54,214 nt of DNA from Nocardia vermiculata NBRC 100427 (lineage in GTDB: Bacteria; Actinomycetota; Actinomycetes; Mycobacteriales; Mycobacteriaceae): contig NZ_BDCA01000040.1 in assembly GCF_001613265.1 (NCBI RefSeq), forward strand, positions 1 to 54,214, read 5' to 3'. The notes beneath the pieces are model-generated. The model did not search any database. It was not told the DNA's origin and was given only the letters and a program-made list of their open reading frames with translations. Positions within the stretch are counted from its first letter, which is position 1. Each line of letters opens with the position of its first letter. Both the position numbers and the translations under genes were made by a program. Shown here piece by piece: positions 41,390 to 49,790 of the stretch.

Positions 41390-42444
41390 GACTGCCGCAC
41401 CCCCTGGAGTTCGAGTTCGGTACTGCGCAGGCACCGCGCGCCGCCGTGCTCGGCATCGAAGTCCGCCGCCGGATGGGTGAGCTCACACAGTCCCGGCTGC
41501 GCATGAGCGCAACGCTGTTCGAACCGGCATCCGGAGGGCCATTCACCGGCGACCGGAATCCGGCCCTCGATGGCGGTCAGGCGCCGGTTCCCACGCAGTC
41601 CCGGCTGTGGAATCGATGCCAGCAGCCCGGCGGTGTAGGGGTGGCGGGGTGTGTAGAACAGGTTTTCTGCCCGGCCTTGCTCGACCACCTCGCCGGCGTA
41701 CATGACCACGACTCGTTGACACAGTTCGGCGACGACCGCGAGATCGTGGGTGATGAACAGCAGGCCGATGCCGGTCTGTTCCTGCAGGTCGCGGAGCAGT
41801 TCGAGAATGGTCTCCTGCACCGTGACATCCAGGGCGGTGGTCGGTTCGTCCGCGATCAGCAGCCGCGGGTTGCACGCCATGACCATGGCGATCATGACGC
41901 GCTGGCACATGCCGCCACTGAAGGCGTGCGGATATTCGCGCACCCGCTCGGCGGCGCGGGGTACCTGAACCAACTCCAGCATTTCCACGGCTCGGGCCAT
42001 CGCCGCGCGGCGATCCAGTCCGAGATGCCTGCGCACCGATTCGGCGATCTGGTCACCCACCGTGTACGCGGGGTTGAGGCTGCGGATCGGCTGCTGAAAG
42101 ATCATTCCCATTCCGGATCCGCGGAGTTTGCGCCACTCCCGTTCCGGGAGCGTGGTCAGGTCGCGGCCTTCGAATTCCACCGAGCCGCCGGCTATCCGGC
42201 CGCCCATATTCCCGGTCAGGCCCATCACCGCGAGCGAGGACACCGTTTTACCGGACCCGGATTCGCCGACCAGCGCGACGGATTCGCCCGCGCCGACGTC
42301 GAACGAGACACCGTCCACCACAGTGAGCCAGTCACGCCGGCCCGCCCGGAACTGCACGGTCAGGTCCTGTACCCGCAGCAGGTGCCCGCCGTCGGCTTCG
42401 GGCGTGGTGCCGGGCCTCGGGAGATCGCTAGTTGCCACTGCCAT
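41386..42444 (-). CDS. Oligopeptide-type ABC transporter ATPase (DppD/OppD-like), second system
   Basis: A 352-residue ATPase from ATG 42444 with AGGAG upstream, overlapping the permease stop by 17 bases. Walker A GESGSGKT, signature FSGGMCQRVMIAM and Walker B LLIADEPTTALDVT are visible. The C-terminal oligo_HPY region carries a Cys pattern (GCRFEQRCAHAQPGLC ... ARC) like the first system, suggestive of a metal site. It partners with the shorter DppF-like ATPase downstream. Confidence 0.92.
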   Translation of the reverse strand: MAVATSDLPRPGTTPEADGGHLLRVQDLTVQFRAGRRDWLTVVDGVSFDVGAGESVALVGESGSGKTVSSLAVMGLTGNMGGRIAGGSVEFEGRDLTTLPEREWRKLRGSGMGMIFQQPIRSLNPAYTVGDQIAESVRRHLGLDRRAAMARAVEMLELVQVPRAAERVREYPHAFSGGMCQRVMIAMVMACNPRLLIADEPTTALDVTVQETILELLRDLQEQTGIGLLFITHDLAVVAELCQRVVVMYAGEVVEQGRAENLFYTPRHPYTAGLLASIPQPGLRGNRRLTAIEGRIPVAGEWPSGCRFEQRCAHAQPGLCELTHPAADFDAEHGGARCLRSTELELQGVRQS

Positions 42445-43321
42445 TGCGGCTCCTCGTCAGAGCTCGGCGAACACCGTCACCGAGGTAGGTGAATGCGAGT
42501 ACGGTCACGAAGATCATCACGCCCGGCGGCCACACCAGATGGGGTGCGAGCTGCATATTCGAGGCCGCGGTGCTGAGCATGGAGCCCCAGCTGGCCGCCG
42601 GTGCCTTCGCACCCAGCCCCAGGAAGCTCAGGCTGGCCTCCGCCGCCACCGCCGTGCCCAGCGACACGGAGATGACCAGGATGATCGGGGGCATCACATT
42701 CGGCAGGATGTGGCGCACGATCGTCCGAGCGGGATGGCAGCCCAGCGCGACCGATGCCTCGATATACGTATCGCTGCGAACGTCCATCGTCGAGGCGCGC
42801 GCGACGCGGTAGAACCGTGGCGCCATCACCAGCCCGACCGCGAACATCGCGTTGGTGATCCCCGATCCGAGGACGGCGACGATCGTAATCGCCAGCACCA
42901 GCGACGGGGCGCTCATCAACGCCTCCATCGCGCGGGTCAGCAGGGCATCGGTCCAGCCGCCTCGATAGCCGGCGATCACACCGAGTGGCAGCCCGAGCAC
43001 CAGTGCCAACGCCACCGCCTGCAATGCGGCGGTCAACGAGATGCGGGTGCCGAAGATCAACCGGCTCAATGCGTCTCGCCCGTAGTCGTCGGTTCCCAGT
43101 AGGTGCTCACCACTGGGCGGCTGCAGTCGGTTGAGCAGGTCCTGCGCGTACGGATCGGCGGGTGCGATCCACGGTGCGAACACCGCCGCAACGACCAACG
43201 CCAGCACGACGAGTCCTGCGATCGCGGTGGCGGGCCTGCGGCGCAGGAAGCCGAAGACCTTGCGGCCCACCGTGTTCGGGTTCGTGATGTCCGCCGCGGT
43301 GGCGGATGTGGTCGCCGTCAT
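42428..43321 (-). CDS. Oligopeptide-type ABC permease (DppC-like), second system
   Basis: A 297-residue permease from ATG 43321, overlapping the DppB-like stop by 4 bases. Features are the OppC N-terminal helix (AGLVVLALVVAAVFAPWIAPADPYAQD), the EHLLGTDDYGRDALSRLIFGTR motif, five further helices, the EAA loop (ASVALGCHPARTIVRHILPN) and SFLGLGAKAPAASWG near the end. Confidence 0.93.
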   Translation of the reverse strand: MTATTSATAADITNPNTVGRKVFGFLRRRPATAIAGLVVLALVVAAVFAPWIAPADPYAQDLLNRLQPPSGEHLLGTDDYGRDALSRLIFGTRISLTAALQAVALALVLGLPLGVIAGYRGGWTDALLTRAMEALMSAPSLVLAITIVAVLGSGITNAMFAVGLVMAPRFYRVARASTMDVRSDTYIEASVALGCHPARTIVRHILPNVMPPIILVISVSLGTAVAAEASLSFLGLGAKAPAASWGSMLSTAASNMQLAPHLVWPPGVMIFVTVLAFTYLGDGVRRALTRSRNGSGN

Positions 43322-44259
43322 GCGCGCACCTTCGGGTTGAAGTAGCCGTAGGAGATGTCCACCAGCAGGTTCACCACGACAACGACGATCGTCGTGAACA
43401 GGACGAATCCGAGAATCACCGGCACGTCGTGGTTCTGAACGCTGTTCACCGCCAGACTCCCCATCCCGGGCATGTTGTAGATGATCTCGATGGTCACCGC
43501 GCCGCCCAGCACTTCCGACACACGGAATCCGAGCACGGTGATCATCGGGATGCAGGCGTTCTTGAGAGCGTGCTTACCGATCACGCTCGCCCGGGACAGA
43601 CCCCTCGCCTCGGCATTGAGTATGTAGTCGCTGTCGAGTACCTGTCCCAACGCGGAGCGCAGCTGCAAAGTCACCTCGGCCGCGGGCAGCAGTGCCAACG
43701 CCACAGCGGGCAGCACCAGGTGCTCCCACCACGGTACGAATCCCTCCGACAACGGTGCGTAACCGAATGCCGGGAATATCTGGTGCGATACCGCGAACAC
43801 CAGGACCAGCACCAATCCGAACCAGAAGGCCGGAATCGCGATGGCCACCGAGGCCGCGACGTTGATGGCGCGGTCGACCGGGCCACCGGGGCGCAGCGCG
43901 CCCAGGACACCGAGCACCATGCCGATGACAACGGCCAGCACCATGGCGACGAAGACCAGCGACAGCGTCGTTGCCATTCGGCGCGACAGCAGTTCCACCA
44001 CGGACTCGTTGGACCACAACGACATTCCGAGATCCCCCCGCAGCGCGGAGCCGAGCCAGTCGAAATAGCGCAGGAATACGTTCTCGTCGAGATGAAGATT
44101 CTCCCGCAACTCCCGCAGCCGTTTCGGCGTGGAGTTCTCCCCCGCCAATACGACGGCTGGGTCGCCCGGCGCCAGATCCATCAACAGAAATATCAGCAAA
44201 GGAACGATCAACAGTAGCGGAATTGCCGCCAGCAACCGCTTCCCGGCATAACGAAGCAT
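43318..44259 (-). CDS. Oligopeptide-type ABC permease (DppB-like), second system
   Basis: A 313-residue permease from ATG 44259, preceded by AGGAGAG. It has the DppB layout: an N-terminal helix with LLLIVPLLIFLLMDLAPGDPAVVLAGE, then NVFLRYFDWLGSALRGDLGMSL, several membrane helices, and the EAA-like loop (NAEARGLSRASVIGKHALKN). It lies 26 bases downstream of the binding-protein gene and forms the channel with the DppC-like permease. Confidence 0.93.
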   Translation of the reverse strand: MLRYAGKRLLAAIPLLLIVPLLIFLLMDLAPGDPAVVLAGENSTPKRLRELRENLHLDENVFLRYFDWLGSALRGDLGMSLWSNESVVELLSRRMATTLSLVFVAMVLAVVIGMVLGVLGALRPGGPVDRAINVAASVAIAIPAFWFGLVLVLVFAVSHQIFPAFGYAPLSEGFVPWWEHLVLPAVALALLPAAEVTLQLRSALGQVLDSDYILNAEARGLSRASVIGKHALKNACIPMITVLGFRVSEVLGGAVTIEIIYNMPGMGSLAVNSVQNHDVPVILGFVLFTTIVVVVVNLLVDISYGYFNPKVRA

Positions 44260-44285
44260 GAAACTCTCCTACCTTCGGCGGCCGT

Positions 44286-45857
44286 CTACTCGGTCATTCC
44301 TACGTGGCGGACATCGAAGATCCCGAGGTCGACCCAGGCGATATCCTCCACACCGACTACTTTGTTGGTGAAAATCTGCGCATTCGTCTGATTGCATATC
44401 GGCACGAACATCGCTTCGCGCAGCGTCGAGTCCCAGATCTGCTGATACAGCGGTGCCCGCTGTTCGTGGGTCAGGGTGGGATCTGCGGCCCGCTTCGCCA
44501 GATCCTCGATGTGCGCATTTCCGTTCCCGAGGTCATAGGCCCCGAGCACGAAGGTATTCACGGTCTCGGCAGGATCGACCTTGGGGCTGAAACTGTTCGC
44601 CACCATGGAAGGAAAGTCGCCGGCGACATAGCGCGGCTCGTTCTGGGTGTTCGGTACCGGGTTGAGGTCCGCCTTGATACCGGCCTTCGACAGGCTGCCC
44701 TGCAGGACGTTCGCGGTCTTCTCGGTATTCGTACCGGCACCGAACGTCAACTCGATCTTCGCTCCGCCGGCCGATCGCGCGAGCGCCGCGGCCTTCTCGG
44801 TATCGAACGAGTAGGGATATCGGTAGGCAGCGTCCGCGGACCAGCTCCCGGCGGGGTACAGCTGGCGATACGGTTTACAGGTTCCGGAGAACAGGGCGCT
44901 CACGGCTGCGGGGTCGATCGCGGTCGCGACGGCCTGACGAACCTGCGGCTTCGCGAGGTCGCCCTCCGCTCGCATGTAGAGGCCGAGCACATTGCGGAAG
45001 ACGACTTCGTCGACCCCCAGCGCTCCGGCTCGTCCGAGGTTCTGCGCTTCGACGACCTCGTTCGCCGAACTCACCCAACTCAGATCGGTCATTCCGGTTT
45101 TCAGGCCGTTCAGCCGCGTACTGGCGTCGGAAATCGCCTCGAATTCGATGCCGGCTACCTTCCCGGCCTCCGGGTCCCAATTCGTGCCGGGCGCACGCAC
45201 CAGGGACAACGATTCCTGGGGAACGTATTCCTCGACCAGGAATGCCCCGGAGCCGGCGTTTCCGGGGTTATTTCGGATATCGGTGCCGGCCTCGATCGTC
45301 TTCGGACTGATCATCATTCCGACGTTCGTACTGAAAACGCCCGGCAGTTCCACACCGGTACCCGGAGCAAGCCGGAGCCGCACGGTGTAGTCGTCGACGA
45401 CATCCACGGAGGTGATGTTGTGCAGCGCGGCTTTCACCGTGCTGCCCTCCATATTCTGACCCCGCTCGATATTCGCTGCGACGGCCGCCGCGTCGAAGTG
45501 CGTGCCGTCGTGGAATTCGACGTCGTTGCGGAGGGCCAGTTCCAGATACGATCCGTTCTTCGCGAACTTCCACGAGTTCGCCAGCCCCGGAAGCAGATCC
45601 CCTTTCGCGTCGACCGTGGTGAGCCGGTCGAACAGCGGAGTCATGTAGCCCCAGCCCCCGTAGCTGGTCTGCATGTAGGGATCCAGATTCCTGGTGGGTG
45701 AACTCGTGGTGACGCGCAGTACCGCATCTCGATCCAGCTCACCCACGGGGCCACCGAAACCGCCGTTCAACTGCCCGCCGCCGCACCCGGCAAGAACCAG
45801 GGCCGTCACGGCCATCGCTACCAAACTTTTGGAGACACGAAACCTCTTACGGTTCAT
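44286..45857 (-). CDS. Oligopeptide-type substrate-binding lipoprotein, second system
   Basis: A 523-residue family-5 binding protein. ATG 45857 has AAAGGAA upstream; the frame to 45941 is a shadow. The signal peptide ends in a lipobox VLAGC with Cys25. The mature protein opens LRVTTSSPTRNLDPYMQTSYGGWGYMTPLFDRLTTVDAKGDLLPGLANSWKF, the standard SBP_bac_5 start. It is the first gene of the second complete importer (A-B-C-D-F order) and is divergent from the KstR2-like TetR gene, with two operator-like repeats between them. Confidence 0.92.
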   Translation of the reverse strand: MNRKRFRVSKSLVAMAVTALVLAGCGGGQLNGGFGGPVGELDRDAVLRVTTSSPTRNLDPYMQTSYGGWGYMTPLFDRLTTVDAKGDLLPGLANSWKFAKNGSYLELALRNDVEFHDGTHFDAAAVAANIERGQNMEGSTVKAALHNITSVDVVDDYTVRLRLAPGTGVELPGVFSTNVGMMISPKTIEAGTDIRNNPGNAGSGAFLVEEYVPQESLSLVRAPGTNWDPEAGKVAGIEFEAISDASTRLNGLKTGMTDLSWVSSANEVVEAQNLGRAGALGVDEVVFRNVLGLYMRAEGDLAKPQVRQAVATAIDPAAVSALFSGTCKPYRQLYPAGSWSADAAYRYPYSFDTEKAAALARSAGGAKIELTFGAGTNTEKTANVLQGSLSKAGIKADLNPVPNTQNEPRYVAGDFPSMVANSFSPKVDPAETVNTFVLGAYDLGNGNAHIEDLAKRAADPTLTHEQRAPLYQQIWDSTLREAMFVPICNQTNAQIFTNKVVGVEDIAWVDLGIFDVRHVGMTE

Positions 45858-46234
45858 CGCGTTCCTTTCACACTTCGAAGAAATCAAACAATCCGGCCGC
45901 CGGCGCGTGCGGCGCTCGCGATCCGGATACGCCCGTGACATCGGGCGAGAAGCACCGTCGGCCGCGGAGCGTGGCGAGTACGACGGGCAATTACCGCAGC
46001 GTGGCCGGGAATCGTTCGCAGCCAGAGGTTTCCGAGCAAGCGCCGGTCAGGGGCGGCGCGGTCGGCGCCACGCCGGCACCGATGCGACGGGGCCGTCTTC
46101 CGATAGCACCGAGACGGCGGGGAGGACCGGGAAGGCTGGGAGGGATGAAACGAGATCCATGCACGTGCTCCTTGCATGCTGCTGGTTCGACCGGCATCGA
46201 GAGCCGAGAACCAAGCAACGTTAGGTTTCAGCGA

Positions 46235-46248
46235 AGCAATCGCTTGCT
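46235..46248. promoter_or_regulatory. KstR2-like operator candidate 1
   Basis: AGCAATCGCTTGCT matches the known KstR2 consensus AnCAAGnnCTTGnT at every fixed position except one (T for G at position 6). It lies about 380 bases upstream of the transporter binding-protein start and about 205 bases upstream of the TetR gene. Confidence 0.6.
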
Positions 46249-46403
46249 CAAGTACGTTAGATGGATCACATATGACTGTCAACCAATCGGTACGCAAAAC
46301 GTAAACTCCCAGGTGAACAGGGGGTTTTGAACGCGGGTTACCCGGCAGTAAATCGAGCTGCGGTACCCGATACGAGCCGACCGACGCGGTGTACGATGGT
46401 CCG

Positions 46404-46417
46404 AACAAGCGCTTGGT
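46404..46417. promoter_or_regulatory. KstR2-like operator candidate 2
   Basis: AACAAGCGCTTGGT matches the KstR2 consensus AnCAAGnnCTTGnT exactly. It ends 35 bases before the GTG of the TetR gene, a typical autoregulatory position. Apart from the two operator candidates, the 595-base region 45858-46452 shows no gene. Confidence 0.72.
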
Positions 46418-46452
46418 TGAGGACGCGCAAGCGCGATACGAGGAGGGGTGCG

Positions 46453-47193
46453 GTGGCATCGACTCGCAGACAGGACATCCTGTTCCACGCGGCGAAGCTG
46501 TTCAGCGAACGTGGCGTGGCGGGTACCACCGTGCGGGATATCGCCGACGACGTCGGGATCCTTTCGGGTAGCCTATACCACCACTTCGCGTCCAAGGACG
46601 CGATCGTCTTCGAAATCGTGACAACCTTCGTCGAAGACCTCAACGAGAGGTACGAAGCGGCCCTGATGCCGGGCGAGACCGCCCGGGAACGGCTCGATCG
46701 CATGGTCGCGGTCTCGTTCGAGGCCGCGATGGACCACCCCTTCGCGACCGAGATCTATCAGAACGAGAGTTCGGTATCCTCGCAGCCCGACAGCAGCCGC
46801 ATCGCCGTCGCGGTACGTCGCGCGAACAGCTATTGGGACGAAGCGATCACGCGGGGGGTCCGGACGGGCGAGTTCCGCGACGATGTGGACCCGAACCACT
46901 TTCACCGGATGCTACGCGAATCTGTGTGGCTCACAGTGCGTTTCAACCGTCCCTCGCTCGAGCAGAATGCCGACAAGCTCCGCCACGACCTGATCACCGT
47001 CTTCCTCGGCGGTTTCACCGCGAGCCCGGCCACGCCGGTTCCCGCCACGACGAGCGTGGCGCAGTCCGCCGTGCCGGCCGAGCACCCGGCACCCGCGTCG
47101 GCTGCCACGGATGATTCGGCGCTCAGCGACCTGCAACGCGATGTACGCGAACTCGAGCAGGCGGTCCGTGAACTGAGGTTGCTGCGGGGTTGA
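46453..47193 (+). CDS. TetR-family regulator, KstR2-like
   Basis: A 246-residue repressor. It starts at GTG 46453 with GAGGAGG upstream; the frame back to 46327 crosses the operator and is ignored. The DNA-binding domain TTVRDIADDVGILSGSLYHHFASK is nearly that of mycobacterial KstR2, which controls the cholesterol C/D-ring (HIP) genes. The ligand domain shares the Y-Q-N-E segment, ESVWLTVRFNRP and VFLGGFT. Beyond the KstR2 length it has a Pro/Ala linker and a terminal heptad-like helix (LSDLQRDVRELEQAVRELRLL) that may be a coiled coil. The exact KstR2-type site upstream supports the assignment. The ligand is probably an acyl-CoA, perhaps made by the ligase on the opposite strand. Confidence 0.9.
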   Translation: MASTRRQDILFHAAKLFSERGVAGTTVRDIADDVGILSGSLYHHFASKDAIVFEIVTTFVEDLNERYEAALMPGETARERLDRMVAVSFEAAMDHPFATEIYQNESSVSSQPDSSRIAVAVRRANSYWDEAITRGVRTGEFRDDVDPNHFHRMLRESVWLTVRFNRPSLEQNADKLRHDLITVFLGGFTASPATPVPATTSVAQSAVPAEHPAPASAATDDSALSDLQRDVRELEQAVRELRLLRG

Positions 47194-47279
47194 TATCGCG
47201 GCCCGATCGGGCGCGTCGAACCGCTTCGCCCCGTACGTGGTGCCACGGTGCCGGATACTCGTCCGGTGCGAATACATCC

Positions 47280-47323
47280 GGCCGGGTGCTCGGGTGATCT
47301 CGTGGATCACCGGGCACCCGGCC
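47280..47323. terminator. Bidirectional terminator hairpin
   Basis: Outer arms GGCCGGGTGC (47280-47289) and GCACCCGGCC (47314-47323) with an inner 7-bp stem GGTGATC/GATCACC and a 5-base loop, between the converging TetR and acyl-CoA ligase genes. Confidence 0.7.
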
Positions 47324-47340
47324 GTCGGTCGCATTCGCCC

Positions 47341-49011
47341 TCAGGCGGTCGAGGGGTTCGTTTCGGGTAGGAACCTCGCGCGGCCGTAGGTGTGGAAATC
47401 GCTCTCCAGTGCCTGTTTGTCCGCCTCGGTCAGTGGTGCGTACTCCAGCCCGGTCCGGCCCACCCGCTGGAAGATCGGATCACCGACTCGCCACAACTGC
47501 GCCTGCAACTCCCGTTTGAGCACCTTGTTGGATCCGGTAACGGGCAGATTCGTCGATACCCGCACGAACCGAGGCGCCGATTTACTACCCAGATCGTCCT
47601 GGCTGCCGAGGAATTGCCCGAACTCCGCCGGATCGAAGTCGGTGAACTCCGCAACCTCGATCGCGGCCATCACCTGATCGCCCGAACGCGGGTCGGGTAC
47701 CGCATACACACCCGTGGCGATGACCTTCGGGTGCCGGCGCAGGATGCGCTCGATCATCAGCGCCGACGTGTTCTCCCCGTCCACGCGAATCCAGTCGCCC
47801 TTACGGCCGGCGAAATAGATGAACCCGGCCTCGTCGACATAGCCGAGATCACCGGTCCAGTACCAGCCGTGCCGGATACGTTCGGCGACTGCGGCTTCGT
47901 TCTTGTAGTAGCCCTCGAACCGCTTCGCGCCGCCCTTGTCGATCATCTCCCCGATGGCCTCGTCCGGGTTCAGGACCCGACCGTGTTCGTCGAGTTTCGC
48001 CCGGGCGCATTCCTGCCTGGTTTCCGGGTTCACGACGAGGATGTCGGCATGTGCCGGCCGGCCCATCGCCCCCGGGGGCATATCCGGGTCGGGCTTCACC
48101 GATCCCGCCCCCTCGGACGAGCCGTAACCCTCGAACAGCTGGGCGCCGAAGCGCCGGGCGAACTCTGCCTGGTCCTCCGGCGACGCCTCGGTGCCGAATC
48201 CACGCACCAGCGTGTTGTCGATGTCGTCGGGTCGTTCCGGAGTCGCCATCAGGTAGCTCAACGCCTTGCCGACGTAGGTGAAGAAGGTGGCGCCGAAGAA
48301 GCGAACGTCCGGCAGGAACCCGGAGGCGCTGAATTTCGGTGTCAGGCAGACCGTCGCACCGTTGGCCAGTGCCGGCGCCCACAACGCCATCAGCGCATTG
48401 CCGTGGAACAGCGGCATGCAGCAGTAGTCGACGTCGTCGCGGACGTGGCCGTATTTCGCGGTATTCGCGTACGCGAGCCGCGCCAGCCGGCCCTGGCTAC
48501 AGCGCACCGCCTTCGACATGCCGGTGGTGCCGGAGGTGAACAACAGCAGAAACAGCGTCGATTCGTCCACACCGGGGCCGGCGACGGGTTCGCCACCCCG
48601 GTGCTCCTGCACGGCTGCCTGGTACGACGGTGCGTCGACCAGTAGGAAACGATCTTCGCTCAGCCCTAGATCGAGGCCCTGGAGCCTGGCCATCCCCGCG
48701 GTGTCGGTGACGATCAGCTGACAGTCGACATATCGGATCTCGGCCTCGAGTTCGGCGCCGCGCCGGGTCGGGTTGATTCCGACGATCGCCGCCCCGGACA
48801 GCGCGGCACCGCCGAGCCAGAACAGGTATTCGGGAGTGTTCTCCAGCAGTACGCCGATATGGAAGGGGCCCTCGGTGCGCAGAGCGTCAGCGAGCGCACC
48901 GCGCGCCGCACTCTCGCGGACCGTCTCGTCCCAGGTCCAGTCCTGCTCCCGGGTACGCACGCCCGGGCGGGTATCTCCGAGCCGGTCGAGCAGCATCTCG
49001 GCTATGGTCAC
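47341..49011 (-). CDS. Acyl-CoA synthetase, FadD17/FadD1-like
   Basis: A 556-residue adenylate-forming ligase that activates a carboxylic acid to its CoA thioester. GTG 49011, with GGAG 9 bases upstream, is preferred to TTG 49026, which abuts AGGAG. Core motifs are the phosphate loop LLFTSGTTGMSKA (about 156-168), YGSSEG, YWTGDLGYVDEAGFIYFAGRKGDWIRVDGEN and a C-terminal SNKVLKREL carrying the catalytic Lys. The N-terminal sequence (GVLLENTPEYLFWLGGAALSG, GINPTRRGAELEAEI) is closest to mycobacterial FadD17/FadD1, of which FadD17 belongs to the cholesterol regulon. It sits with acyl-CoA dehydrogenase and thioesterase genes on the same strand. Confidence 0.9.
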   Translation of the reverse strand: MTIAEMLLDRLGDTRPGVRTREQDWTWDETVRESAARGALADALRTEGPFHIGVLLENTPEYLFWLGGAALSGAAIVGINPTRRGAELEAEIRYVDCQLIVTDTAGMARLQGLDLGLSEDRFLLVDAPSYQAAVQEHRGGEPVAGPGVDESTLFLLLFTSGTTGMSKAVRCSQGRLARLAYANTAKYGHVRDDVDYCCMPLFHGNALMALWAPALANGATVCLTPKFSASGFLPDVRFFGATFFTYVGKALSYLMATPERPDDIDNTLVRGFGTEASPEDQAEFARRFGAQLFEGYGSSEGAGSVKPDPDMPPGAMGRPAHADILVVNPETRQECARAKLDEHGRVLNPDEAIGEMIDKGGAKRFEGYYKNEAAVAERIRHGWYWTGDLGYVDEAGFIYFAGRKGDWIRVDGENTSALMIERILRRHPKVIATGVYAVPDPRSGDQVMAAIEVAEFTDFDPAEFGQFLGSQDDLGSKSAPRFVRVSTNLPVTGSNKVLKRELQAQLWRVGDPIFQRVGRTGLEYAPLTEADKQALESDFHTYGRARFLPETNPSTA

Positions 49012-49091
49012 GCGTTCCAACTCCAACTCCTCGTATATCCGTGCCGATTGTCACGACGGCGCCGCGGCGGCCATTGTTCGATCACCGGGGG

Positions 49092-49790
49092 TCACCGCGG
49101 CCGAGGCAGCATCCGGGCGATGAACAATCCTTCCGCTGAGACGCAGACGGTGCCGTCGGCGGTGCGGATGTCGCCCGCGGTGTTGATCTTGGACCCGCTC
49201 ACCGACTCCGTCCGGGCACTCACCGTGAGCGGAACGAACAACGGCGTCGGGCGGTGATACCGCACATTCAACTGAGCTGTGGCCCCGCTGGATCCGGCCC
49301 ACCCGTTGGCGACGCCGAAGGTGTGATCGAGCAGCTGCGCGGCGACACCACCGTGCACATATCCCGGCGGGCCCTGATACGGAAGGCCCAGGATGACCAC
49401 GCCGTCCACCGATCCGTCCGCACGGCCGGTGAGCGTCAGCGGGGGCGCTATCGGGTTCTCCATTCCGGTAACCGGGTCGTGGCGAGTGATACCGTCACCG
49501 CGCCACATTTCGATCAAGCGCTGCTCGATCGTCCCGGCATGCTCGTCGAGGTGGTCGGCAACAGCATCGAGTTCGGCAGCCACTCGGTCGAGTTCCGCGC
49601 TCGCGTGGTCGGTGCGCATCAGCGCGTCCATGACCCGCCGCACCGCCGCGGTCGCACGATCGACCGGCAGTGCTCGCGGCGACGAGGTAATAATGCTGTC
49701 GGGCGGCGCGGTGGCCAGGGTGGGACGCACGTTCGGTTCGTGACTCATGGGGCCCCGCTGCTGATTCGCATCGACACCTGTCGCGGTCAC
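49092..49790 (-). CDS. Hotdog-fold thioesterase (PaaI-like)
   Basis: A 232-residue protein. It starts at GTG 49790 in a GTGA overlap with the acyl-CoA dehydrogenase stop (ATG 49748 is an alternative). An N-terminal helical region of about 110 residues precedes a single hotdog domain: GLPYQGPPGYVHGGVAAQLLDHTFGVA, NVRYHRPTPLFVPLTVSARTE and KINTAGDIRTADGTVCVSAEGLFI. The HGG segment forms the CoA-binding helix start. It probably hydrolyses an acyl-CoA, recycling CoA or trimming a by-product of the pathway. Confidence 0.87.
   Translation of the reverse strand: MTATGVDANQQRGPMSHEPNVRPTLATAPPDSIITSSPRALPVDRATAAVRRVMDALMRTDHASAELDRVAAELDAVADHLDEHAGTIEQRLIEMWRGDGITRHDPVTGMENPIAPPLTLTGRADGSVDGVVILGLPYQGPPGYVHGGVAAQLLDHTFGVANGWAGSSGATAQLNVRYHRPTPLFVPLTVSARTESVSGSKINTAGDIRTADGTVCVSAEGLFIARMLPRPR

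Noticed and set aside
44304..45701. 465-residue plus-strand open frame
   Set aside because: Antisense of the second binding lipoprotein, which has a signal peptide, lipobox and ribosome-binding site.
46327..46452. In-frame extension of the KstR2-like gene
   Set aside because: It would run across the exact operator at 46404-46417, and GAGGAGG precedes GTG 46453.
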